This document shows, in pieces, positions 50,754-58,184 of a stretch of DNA of 64,000 bases. Source of the DNA: Sideroxyarcus sp045866275 (GTDB taxonomy: Bacteria > Pseudomonadota > Gammaproteobacteria > Burkholderiales > Gallionellaceae). The translations under genes and the position numbers were made by a program. The notes under the pieces are model-generated. The model was not told the DNA's origin and did not search any database. It was given only the letters and a program-made list of their open reading frames with translations. The stretch lies in NCBI GenBank assembly GCA_045866275.1, contig BAAFRX010000001.1, positions 173,306 through 237,305 on the forward strand, in the 5' to 3' direction. Within the stretch, counting starts at the first letter, position 1. The number at the start of each line of letters is the position of its first letter.

Positions 50754-51692
50754 ATGAGTCTTCCCCAACTCTCTGTCATTATCCCGGTCTATAACGAGGA
50801 GCAGGGCCTGCAGGCTTTGTTCGACCGTCTGTATCCGGCGCTCGACCCGCTCGGGGTGGGCTATGAAGTCATCTTTATCAACGATGGCAGCCGCGACCGC
50901 TCGGCCGCCCTCCTGCGCGAGCAGTTCCAGCAACGTCCGGATGTGACAAGGGTGGTACTGTTCAACGGTAATTTCGGGCAACACATGGCGATCATGGCCG
51001 GTTTCGAACAGTGCCGCGGACAGCGCATCGTGACGCTGGATGCCGACTTGCAGAACCCCCCCGAAGATCTGCACCTGCTACTGGCGAAGATGGACGAAGG
51101 CCACGATTACGTCGGCTCCATCCGCCGCCAGCGCAGCGACAGCTGGTGGCGCCATGTCGCCTCGCGCGCCATGAACGGCCTGCGCGAAAAGATCACGCGC
51201 ATCAAGATGACAGACCAGGGCTGCATGTTCCGCGCCTACGACCGTAAGATCATCGAGGCGATCAATTCCTGCCACGAGGTCAGCACGTTCATTCCGGCAT
51301 TGGCCTACGGCTTCGCAAAAAATCCAACCGAAGTGGTGGTGGGGCACGAAGAGCGCGCGGCGGGCGAATCGAAATATTCCCTGTACAGTCTGATTCGGCT
51401 GAATTTCGACCTGATGACCAGTTTTTCCCTGGTGCCGCTGCAACTGTTTTCGATGGTCGGCATGACCATTGCAGCCGGTTCCGGTCTGCTCTTTCTTGTG
51501 CTGGTGACGCGCCGCCTCATCGTCGGGCCGGAAGCGGAGGGTTTGTTCACCCTGTTTGCCTTGCTCTTCTTCCTGATCGGCATCGCGCTGTTCGGCATCG
51601 GTCTGCTGGGCGAGTACATCGGCCGCATTTATCAGCAAGTGCGTCATCGTCCGCGCTATCTGATCGATGCTGTGCTGGAACAACGGGAATGA
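50754..51692 (+). CDS. arnC: Undecaprenyl-phosphate 4-deoxy-4-formamido-L-arabinose transferase ArnC
   Basis: 312 aa GT2 family glycosyltransferase. N-terminal LSVIIPVYNEEQGLQALFDRL, DxD-like TLDADLQNPPEDL, then two C-terminal membrane helices and LLGEYIGRIYQQVRHRPRYLI as in ArnC. It attaches L-Ara4FN to undecaprenyl phosphate on the cytoplasmic face. Assignment as ArnC rather than a generic dolichol-type transferase rests on the following arnA and arnD genes. The stop overlaps the next ATG (ATGA). Confidence 0.88.
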   Translation: MSLPQLSVIIPVYNEEQGLQALFDRLYPALDPLGVGYEVIFINDGSRDRSAALLREQFQQRPDVTRVVLFNGNFGQHMAIMAGFEQCRGQRIVTLDADLQNPPEDLHLLLAKMDEGHDYVGSIRRQRSDSWWRHVASRAMNGLREKITRIKMTDQGCMFRAYDRKIIEAINSCHEVSTFIPALAYGFAKNPTEVVVGHEERAAGESKYSLYSLIRLNFDLMTSFSLVPLQLFSMVGMTIAAGSGLLFLVLVTRRLIVGPEAEGLFTLFALLFFLIGIALFGIGLLGEYIGRIYQQVRHRPRYLIDAVLEQRE

Positions 51693-51811
51693 GCCACGCC
51701 GTCGTTTTTGCGTATCACAATGTAGGTTGCCATTGTGCCAAGGTGGGCGCAGCCCTGGTGCGGGCACGATGCGCCGACGCCGATAAATGGTTTGCGGAAA
51801 TCGAACCATGA
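51689..51811 (+). pseudogene. 40-codon partial duplicate of the arnA formyltransferase 5' end
   Basis: MSHAVVFAYHNVG matches the start of the true gene (MSRAVVFAYHNVG), with a shared 20-bp run GTTTTTGCGTATCACAATGT. The remaining residues (CHCAKVGAALVRARCADA..) do not follow the formyltransferase. It starts in an ATGA overlap with arnC and ends in an ATGA overlap with the intact gene, so coupling is preserved. It is probably a duplication scar. Confidence 0.65.
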
Positions 51812-52725
51812 GCAGGGCCGTTGTTTTTGCGTATCACAATGTCGGTGTCCGCTGTCTTAATGTGCTGCTGGCGCAGGGGGTAAAGGTGGCGCTGGTCGTT
51901 ACGCACCGTGACAATCCAAACGAGACCATCTGGTTCGACAGCGTACAGCAGTTGGCCGAGTGGCACGGCGTTCCCGTAATCACCCCGGAAAACCCCAACG
52001 TGCCGGAAGTGGTCGAACAGATCCGCGCCCTGCAGCCGGACTTTCTTTTCTCGTTCTACTACCGCGAGATGCTCAAAGCGCCATTGCTCGCCATCCCGGG
52101 ACGTGGCGCACTGAACATGCACGGTTCGCTGCTACCCAAGTACCGTGGCCGGGTGCCGGTGAACTGGGCCATCATCCACGGCGAGACCGAGACCGGCGCG
52201 ACACTGCATTACATGACCGAGAAGCCGGACAACGGCGACATCGTGGCGCAGCAGGCGGTGCCCATCCTGCCCGACGACACGGCATTCGCGGTGTTCCAGA
52301 AAGTCACTGTGGCAGCAGAGATGGCGCTGCATGGCGCATTGCCCGCACTACTGGCGGGCAATGCACCGCGCACCCCGCAGGATTTGAGTCAGGGCGGTTA
52401 TTTTGGTGGACGCCACCCGCAGGATGGTGAAATTGACTGGGCGCAGCCGGCGCGCCGCATTCATAATCTGGTGCGGGCCGTGGCGCCGCCCTATCCAGGC
52501 GCAACCACCCGGCTCATGGGACGACCCATGCGTATCCTGCAAACCTTGGTGGATAACGAGCAGGAAATGACGAATCCCGGTTTTTATGTGCGCAACGGCA
52601 AGGCTTACGCCAGCTGCAGAACGGGCAGATTGCGTGTGCTGCGTTTCGAGCTGGACGGCAGCGAGATGACTGCGCAAGATTTTGCCGAGAGATTCGGCAC
52701 CGAAGAATTTGAATTCAATCGTTGA
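51808..52725 (+). CDS. UDP-L-Ara4N formyltransferase (ArnA N-terminal domain as a separate protein)
   Basis: 305 aa. Formyltransferase fold with ALNMHGSLLPKYRGRVPVNWAIIHGETETGATLHYM; catalytic Asn-His-Asp are in LNMHGS and KPDNGDIV. In E. coli ArnA this domain is fused to a decarboxylase; here the decarboxylase is the next gene. It uses 10-formyl-THF to formylate UDP-L-Ara4N. The start at 51808 follows the duplicate frame by an ATGA overlap. Confidence 0.92.
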   Translation: MSRAVVFAYHNVGVRCLNVLLAQGVKVALVVTHRDNPNETIWFDSVQQLAEWHGVPVITPENPNVPEVVEQIRALQPDFLFSFYYREMLKAPLLAIPGRGALNMHGSLLPKYRGRVPVNWAIIHGETETGATLHYMTEKPDNGDIVAQQAVPILPDDTAFAVFQKVTVAAEMALHGALPALLAGNAPRTPQDLSQGGYFGGRHPQDGEIDWAQPARRIHNLVRAVAPPYPGATTRLMGRPMRILQTLVDNEQEMTNPGFYVRNGKAYASCRTGRLRVLRFELDGSEMTAQDFAERFGTEEFEFNR

Positions 52726-52735
52726 GGCTATAAAA

Positions 52736-53779
52736 ATGAAGAAAGTCCTGATCCTGGGTGTGAACGGCTTCATCGGCCATCATCTGTCCAACCGCATCCT
52801 CGCCACCACTGACTGGGAAGTCTATGGCATGGACATGAGCACCGACCGCATCTCCGACCTGGTTGGCAAGCCGCGCTTCCACTTCTTCGAAGGCGACATC
52901 ACCATCAACCGCGAATGGGTCGAGTACCACGTCAAGAAGTGCGACGTGATCCTGCCGCTGGTCGCCATTGCCACGCCGGCCACTTACGTGAAGCAGCCGC
53001 TGCGCGTGTTCGAGCTGGACTTCGAAGCCAACCTGCCCATCGTGCGCGCGGCGGTGAAGTACAAGAAACACCTGATGTTCCCCTCGACTTCCGAAGTGTA
53101 CGGCATGTGCCACGACGAGGAATTCGACCCCGAAAATTCGGAACTGATCTGCGGCCCGATCAACATGCCGCGCTGGATCTACTCCAACTCCAAGCAGCTG
53201 ATGGACCGCGTGATCTGGGGCTACGGCATGCAGGACAACCTGAACTTCACCCTGTTCCGCCCATTCAACTGGATCGGCTCCGGGCTGGATTCGATCAACA
53301 CCCCGAAGGAAGGCAGCTCGCGCGTGGTGACCCAGTTCCTTGGTCACATCATCCGTGGCGAGAACATCAGCCTGGTCGATGGCGGTCACCAGAAACGCGC
53401 CTTCACCCACGTCGACGATGGCATCGATGCGATGATGAAGATCATCGAGAACAAGAACGGCGTGGCGACCGGCAAGATCTATAACATCGGCAACCCGACC
53501 AACAATTTCGCGATTCGCGACCTCGCCGACATGATGCTCAAGCTGGCGAAGGAATATCCGGAATATCGCGATTCCGCCGCCAAGGTGAAGATTGTCGAGA
53601 CCACCTCTGCCGCCTACTATGGCAAGGGCTATCAGGACGTACAGAACCGCGTCCCGAAGATTACCAACACCTGCGAGGAACTGGGATGGAAGCCGACCAC
53701 CAACATGGCCGACACGTTGCGCAAGATTTTCGATGCGTATCGCGGCCAGATCAACGAGGCGCGCGGCCTGGTGGACTGA
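52736..53779 (+). CDS. UDP-glucuronic acid oxidative decarboxylase (ArnA C-terminal domain as a separate protein)
   Basis: 347 aa SDR-family protein. The NAD motif is VLILGVNGFIGHHLSNRIL; catalytic Ser-Thr-Tyr are in MFPSTSEVYG and PRWIYSNSKQLMDRV, and FRPFNWIG is as in ArnA. It converts UDP-GlcA to UDP-4-keto-arabinose, the substrate for ArnB. The start at 52736 comes 10 bp after the formyltransferase stop. Followed by a REP-B pair. Confidence 0.93.
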   Translation: MKKVLILGVNGFIGHHLSNRILATTDWEVYGMDMSTDRISDLVGKPRFHFFEGDITINREWVEYHVKKCDVILPLVAIATPATYVKQPLRVFELDFEANLPIVRAAVKYKKHLMFPSTSEVYGMCHDEEFDPENSELICGPINMPRWIYSNSKQLMDRVIWGYGMQDNLNFTLFRPFNWIGSGLDSINTPKEGSSRVVTQFLGHIIRGENISLVDGGHQKRAFTHVDDGIDAMMKIIENKNGVATGKIYNIGNPTNNFAIRDLADMMLKLAKEYPEYRDSAAKVKIVETTSAAYYGKGYQDVQNRVPKITNTCEELGWKPTTNMADTLRKIFDAYRGQINEARGLVD

Positions 53780-53781
53780 TT

Positions 53782-53834
53782 GGTGGGTCGGGCTTCAGCC
53801 CGACGCGTTGTGTCGGGTTAAAACCCGACCCACG
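53782..53834. repeat. REP-B pair between the arnA decarboxylase and arnD genes
   Basis: Arms 53782-53804 (GGTGGGTCGGGCTTCAGCCC..) and 53811-53834 (TGTCGGGTTAAAACCCGACC..). They fill the 69-bp gap inside the arn operon and could form a long hairpin in the mRNA. Confidence 0.87.
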
Positions 53835-53848
53835 TTGAACCTGCACAG

Positions 53849-54760
53849 ATGAAACTGAAACAACTCGCCCTCAAGATCGATGTCGATACCTATCGCGGCA
53901 CCCGTGAAGGCGTGCCGCGTCTGGTTGAGGCCTTGCAACGCCACCACGCGCAGGCAACGTTCTTCTTTTCGCTGGGTCCCGACCACACCGGACGCGCGAT
54001 AAAGCGCGTGTTCCGTCCCGGTTTCATGCAGAAGGTTTCGCGCACTTCGGTGGTGAAGCACTACGGTATCAAGACCCTGCTGTACGGCACGCTGCTGCCC
54101 GGCCCGGACATCGGCCGAAAATGCGCGGACATCCTGCGCGCGGTGCGCGATGCCGGGTTCGAGGTGGGCATCCATTGCTACGACCACATCCGCTGGCAGG
54201 ATCACGTAGCGGGCAAGGATGAGACCTGGACACGGCGCGAGCTGCAACGTGCAGTGGATCGTTACATCGAAATCTTTGGTGAAGCACCAAAATCACATGC
54301 CGCTGCCGGCTGGCAGATCAACCGCCATGCCCTGCGTCAGACGCAACATCTGGGTTTCGACTACAGCTCCGATACGCGCGGCACCCATCCCTTCATTCCG
54401 ACCTGGGATGCCGAGATCATCGCCTGCCCGCAGCTCCCCACCACCCTGCCGACGCTGGACGAACTGATCGGGCGCGACGGCATCACCGTGGACAACGTGG
54501 CGCAACACCTGCTGCAACTGACACAGGATGCGCCCGCCACCGGCCACGTCTATACCCTGCACGCGGAACTCGAGGGGCAGAAGTGGCTGCCGGTGTTTGA
54601 ACAATTGCTGCAAGGCTGGCAGGCACAAGGTTACGAGCTGGTTTCCATGCGCAACTATCTGCAAGGATTGAAAGCCGAGACTTTGCCGCTGCACGAAGTC
54701 AAACAGGGCAGGGTCGAGGGGCGCAGCGGGACATTGGCCGTGCAGGGCGAATTGGCCTAA
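53849..54760 (+). CDS. arnD: 4-deoxy-4-formamido-L-arabinose-phosphoundecaprenol deformylase ArnD
   Basis: 303 aa polysaccharide deacetylase (NodB) family. It opens LALKIDVDTYRGTREGVPRL with the metal Asp, then EVGIHCYDHIRWQ with the His pair, and HAAAGWQINRHAL. It removes the formyl group before transfer to lipid A. ArnB, ArnT, ArnE and ArnF are not in the window, so the pathway must be completed elsewhere or differently. Confidence 0.93.
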   Translation: MKLKQLALKIDVDTYRGTREGVPRLVEALQRHHAQATFFFSLGPDHTGRAIKRVFRPGFMQKVSRTSVVKHYGIKTLLYGTLLPGPDIGRKCADILRAVRDAGFEVGIHCYDHIRWQDHVAGKDETWTRRELQRAVDRYIEIFGEAPKSHAAAGWQINRHALRQTQHLGFDYSSDTRGTHPFIPTWDAEIIACPQLPTTLPTLDELIGRDGITVDNVAQHLLQLTQDAPATGHVYTLHAELEGQKWLPVFEQLLQGWQAQGYELVSMRNYLQGLKAETLPLHEVKQGRVEGRSGTLAVQGELA

Positions 54761-54818
54761 CGGGCATGGCCAATGTGCCGCCCAGGATGATGAAGCTTGC
54801 CATGCCCATTCCCTCTGG

Positions 54819-54875
54819 CCAGCTTTCCCCCGCACGCGGGAGAAAGGGCGAACGAATCCCTGCGCGCGTTTCTCG
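54819..54875. repeat. REP-E element, copy 2 (inverted relative to copy 1)
   Basis: CCAGCTTTCCCCCGCACGCG through AGGGCGAACGAATCCC to CGTTTCTCG. It is the reverse complement of the element at 32931-32986 with a few differences. It lies in the 172-bp gap between arnD and the HDOD gene. Confidence 0.75.
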
Positions 54876-54932
54876 CTAAAGAAAATCCGGAAACTGCCGT
54901 AAACCCTCTTGAGCACCTGCAACGGAGGAGAC

Positions 54933-55781
54933 ATGGCAACACAGAACATCAACGGGCTGGCGGGCTGGGTCGCCTTTCTCACGTCGGCCGACATTCCCGT
55001 ACTCAAGCAAACGGCACGCGAACTGGACGTCCTGCGCCAGGATGCGAATATGCTCAGCGCGCGCAACGTGGCGGATGCGATCGCCGCCGACCCGATGCTG
55101 ACTGCCAAACTCCTGCGCTACCTGCAACAGCACAAACGCCGCAGCCAGACCAGCGAAGTGGTTCAGGTCGAGCAGGCCCTGCTGATGCTGGGCGTCGAGG
55201 CGTTCTACACCAAGGTTCCGGCCAGCCCGCATGTGCAGGAGGCGATGCAGGGTCAGACCGGCGCGCTGGTCGAACTGTTGCATGTCGTGCATCGTTCGCA
55301 CCGCGCTTCCGAATTCGCGCGCGACTGGGCGATCCGCCTGAACGACATGCATTACGAGGAAGTGCGCATCGCCGCGCTGTTGCACGATCTGTCCGAAATG
55401 CTGCTGTGGTGCTATGCGCCGCAGGACATGCTGAAAATCCGTGCCCTGCAGCAGCAGGACAAAACCCTGCGCAGCCGCGCGGTGCAGGAACAAGTGCTGG
55501 GTTTCAATTTGTCCGAACTGCAAAAAACGCTGGTGAAAGAGTGGGATTTGCCGCAGTTGTTGCTCGACCTGATGGACGATACCAACGCGGCCAAGCCGCG
55601 CGTGCGCAATGTCACGCTGGCGGTCAATCTGGCGCGCCATTCGGCCAACGGCTGGAGCGATGCGGCGTTGCCGGATGACTATCGCGATCTGGGCGCCTTG
55701 CTGCGCATTCCCCCGGCAGAGGCCATGGCGCTGGTCGCGCCGGAAGAGGGCAACGCGTGCGAACTGGGCACGCCGCATTAG
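54933..55781 (+). CDS. HDOD domain protein
   Basis: 282 aa. HDOD-like domain with ADPMLTAKLLRYLQQHKRRS near the N-terminus and AALLHDLSEMLLWCYAP in the middle. HDOD proteins lack the catalytic HD metal site and act as signalling or scaffold proteins, often in c-di-GMP, chemotaxis or stress regulation. The start at 54933 follows GGAGGAG. No other domain is present, unlike the HDOD-REC-GGDEF protein at 3.5 kb. Its partner is unknown. Confidence 0.82.
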   Translation: MATQNINGLAGWVAFLTSADIPVLKQTARELDVLRQDANMLSARNVADAIAADPMLTAKLLRYLQQHKRRSQTSEVVQVEQALLMLGVEAFYTKVPASPHVQEAMQGQTGALVELLHVVHRSHRASEFARDWAIRLNDMHYEEVRIAALLHDLSEMLLWCYAPQDMLKIRALQQQDKTLRSRAVQEQVLGFNLSELQKTLVKEWDLPQLLLDLMDDTNAAKPRVRNVTLAVNLARHSANGWSDAALPDDYRDLGALLRIPPAEAMALVAPEEGNACELGTPH

Positions 55782-55790
55782 TGTCGGCTT

Positions 55791-55816
55791 TGTGGGCCGG
55801 ACTTTAGGCCGACAGC
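55791..55816. repeat. REP-B arm that supplies the miaA stop codon
   Basis: TGTGGGCCGGACTTTAGGCC.. palindrome. The TTA at 55804-55806 is, on the minus strand, the TAA stop of miaA; the final Leu-Ser-Ala of MiaA is also encoded by the element. Confidence 0.85.
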
Positions 55817-56805
55817 AAACCGGCTCGGTGCTTCTCCAGTGCGAGTCCGATTATCCTGATGGCCTGCTCATGCAGATCGTCTGCCAGGCAGTCCAGTTCG
55901 ACGAGATCCGCCATGCCGCGCAGCCAGGTGAGCTGGCGCTTGGCCAGCTGGCGTGTGGCGGCGATGCCTTTCTCCAGCAATTCCGTTTCTGAAATCTCGC
56001 CTTCCATGAACTCCCAAGCCTGCCGGTAACCGACGCAGCGCATCGAAGTCAGGTCGCGGTGCAGCGGATACTGGTCGCGCAGCCCGCGCAGCTCATCCAC
56101 CAGCCCGTCCTTCAGCATCTGCCGGAAGCGCAGTGCGATGCGCCTGTGCAGTACGGCACGGTCGGAAGGGACGAGGGCGATGGGCAGGAGGTTGTAGGGG
56201 AGAGCCTCACTGCTCAAGCGCCCTCGCCCGGCGGGAGAGGGCTGGGGTGAGGGTGCTTTTCTGATGAGTTTTGACATCGGCTCCCCCGTGAGCAGATAAA
56301 TTTCCATCGCCCGTTGCACACGTTGCGTGTCGGTGGCGTGCAAACGCGTCGCCGTTTCCGCATCCACTTGCGCCAATCTGGCGTGCAGGTGTTCGATGCC
56401 GTGCCGCGCGATCTCGGCATCGAGTTGTGCACGCAGTGCGGCATCGGCTTGCGGCAATGGACTCAAGCCTTCGCGCAGCGCCTTGAAGTAAAGCATCGTG
56501 CCGCCCACCAGCAGCGGGATTTTGTTGCGCGCACGGATGTCGGCCATCAGGCGCAATGCGTCGTTCCGAAACGCGGCAGCGGAATACGCTTCGGTCGGAT
56601 TGATGATGTCGATGAGGTGATGCGGTGCTTTTGCTAGCGTTGTCGCATCCGGCTTGGCCGTGCCGATGTTCATGTCGCGGAACACCAGCGCGGAATCCAC
56701 GCTGATGAGTTCCACCGGAAGCTGCTGCGCCAGCTCCACGGCGATCCCGGTCTTGCCGGAAGCGGTGGGACCCATTAGAAAGATGGCGAAAGGGAAAGCA
56801 GTCAT
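55804..56805 (-). CDS. miaA: tRNA dimethylallyltransferase MiaA, with in-frame palindrome
   Basis: 333 aa. It adds the isopentenyl group to A37 of tRNAs. The P-loop is LMGPTASGKTGIAVELAQ; ISVDSALVFRDMNIGTAKPD and LLVGGTMLYFKAL bind substrate; RQLAKRQLTWLR binds tRNA. About 12 extra residues (PSPQPSPAGRGR) at about 186-197 come from a REP-C element in the region before LPYNLLPIALVPSDR. The C-terminus is set by a REP-B element. The mutL-miaA neighbourhood is interrupted by an MFS gene. Confidence 0.94.
   Translation of the reverse strand: MTAFPFAIFLMGPTASGKTGIAVELAQQLPVELISVDSALVFRDMNIGTAKPDATTLAKAPHHLIDIINPTEAYSAAAFRNDALRLMADIRARNKIPLLVGGTMLYFKALREGLSPLPQADAALRAQLDAEIARHGIEHLHARLAQVDAETATRLHATDTQRVQRAMEIYLLTGEPMSKLIRKAPSPQPSPAGRGRLSSEALPYNLLPIALVPSDRAVLHRRIALRFRQMLKDGLVDELRGLRDQYPLHRDLTSMRCVGYRQAWEFMEGEISETELLEKGIAATRQLAKRQLTWLRGMADLVELDCLADDLHEQAIRIIGLALEKHRAGLLSA
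56220..56253. repeat. REP-C palindrome in frame in miaA
   Basis: GCCCTCGCCCGGCGGGAGAG followed by GGCTGGGGTGAGGG. Very well preserved. On the minus strand it encodes PSPQPSPAGRG, similar to the peptides encoded by REP-C in MutL and the restriction enzyme. Confidence 0.9.
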
Positions 56806-56815
56806 CGAGAAGAAT

Positions 56816-56905
56816 GATTAGCCACGGATGCAACGCGGATGCGGGATGACGCAGATCGGGCGAGGGTTTTATCCGTGGTCATCCGTGTCGATCTGTGGCT
56901 GATTG
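56816..56905. repeat. 90-bp imperfect palindrome between the MFS gene and miaA
   Basis: Left arm 56816-56841 (GATTAGCCACGGATG..GCGGATG) and right arm 56880-56904 (CATCCGTGTCGATCTGTGGC..) are inverted copies with about five differences over 24 bp. The sequence resembles the widespread AGCCACGGAT..ATCCGTGGCT intergenic repeat type. It may act as a transcript-end structure within the mutL-MFS-miaA unit. Confidence 0.7.
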
Positions 56906-56917
56906 ATTTTGATGTTG

Positions 56918-58180
56918 TCATTCCAACTCCCGGTCGCGCGTCTCATGCACCAACCACGCTGCCACCACGCTGATCGCCGCAGCCACCGAGATATAGCCAC
57001 CCACCCAGGCCAGGCCCCCCATCAGCACCAGCTTTTGCGCGATGAAGGGCGCGAGCGATGCACCGAGGATGCCGCCCAGGTTGTAAGCCGCACCCGCACC
57101 GGTGTAACGCACGGCGGTGGGGAAGAGTTCCGGCAGCAATGCGCCCATTGGCGCGAAGGTCGCGCCCATCAGGAACAGTTCGAGCGAAAGGAAGGCGGTG
57201 ATGAGCACAGGCGAACCGCTGTTCAACATCGGCTCCATTAAAAAGCCGGAGAGCAAGGCCGCGCTGCCAGCCACGATCAGCACCGGACGGCGCCCGAAAC
57301 GGTCGCCCGCCCAGGCCGCAAGCGGCGTGGCCGCCGCCATGAACAGCACCGCGATGCACAACATGGCGAGGAAATCGGCGCGCGCGATGCCGAGCTGGGT
57401 CACGCCGTAGGAGAGCGAAAACACCGTGGTGAGATAGAACAGCGCGTAGCACACCACCATCAGCAATGCGCCCAGCACCAGCGGCTTTACGTGGTGGGTG
57501 AAGAGTTGCGCCAGCGGCAGTTTCACCGGCGCACGGGTTTTCAATGCCTGGGTGAACACCGGCGTCTCTGCCAGTTTCAGCCGCACATACAGGCCAACTG
57601 CCACCAGCACCGCGCTGGCAAGGAAGGGAATGCGCCAGCCCCAGTCGCGGAACTGTGCATCGTCGAGCGTATTCGCCAGCAACAAAAAACTGCCCACCGC
57701 ACACAGGAAACCGACGGGAGGCCCCAACTGCGGGAACATGCCGAACCAGCCACGTTTGCCCTTGGGCGCATATTCCGCCGCCAGCAACGCCGCACCGCCC
57801 CATTCACCACCGAGACCGATGCCCTGGCCGAAACGCAGCAGACACAGCAGCGCAGGCGCGAGCCAGCCCACAGCTTCATAACTCGGCAACAGACCGATCA
57901 ACATCGTAGAGGTACCCATCACCAGCAGCGAGGCCACCAGCGTTGTCTTGCGCCCGATGCGGTCGCCAAAATGGCCGAACAGCAAGGCGCCTGCCGGGCG
58001 CGCGAGGAAAGCGATGCCAAAGGTGAGAAAGGCGTTCAACGCCTGCACCGCCGGGTCGCTGTTGGGAAAGAAGATCGGCCCGATCACCATCGCCACGGCG
58101 AGGCCGTAGATGTAGAAATCATAGAACTCGATGGCGGTGCCGATGAAGCTGGCGAAGGCGATGCGGGTGGTGGAAATCAT
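56918..58180 (-). CDS. MFS transporter, metabolite:H+ symporter (MHS/ProP-like) family
   Basis: 420 aa with twelve predicted helices. MHS family marks are ASFIGTAIEFYDFYIYGLA at the N-terminus, FGHFGDRIGRKTTLV after helix 2, and GQGIGLGGEWGGAALLAAEYAPKGKRGWFG. Relatives carry proline/betaine, alpha-ketoglutarate, citrate or shikimate; the substrate cannot be told. The start at 58180 lies 4 bp after mutL. Insertion between mutL and miaA is not the standard order. Confidence 0.88.
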   Translation of the reverse strand: MISTTRIAFASFIGTAIEFYDFYIYGLAVAMVIGPIFFPNSDPAVQALNAFLTFGIAFLARPAGALLFGHFGDRIGRKTTLVASLLVMGTSTMLIGLLPSYEAVGWLAPALLCLLRFGQGIGLGGEWGGAALLAAEYAPKGKRGWFGMFPQLGPPVGFLCAVGSFLLLANTLDDAQFRDWGWRIPFLASAVLVAVGLYVRLKLAETPVFTQALKTRAPVKLPLAQLFTHHVKPLVLGALLMVVCYALFYLTTVFSLSYGVTQLGIARADFLAMLCIAVLFMAAATPLAAWAGDRFGRRPVLIVAGSAALLSGFLMEPMLNSGSPVLITAFLSLELFLMGATFAPMGALLPELFPTAVRYTGAGAAYNLGGILGASLAPFIAQKLVLMGGLAWVGGYISVAAAISVVAAWLVHETRDRELE

Positions 58181-58184
58181 GCGA

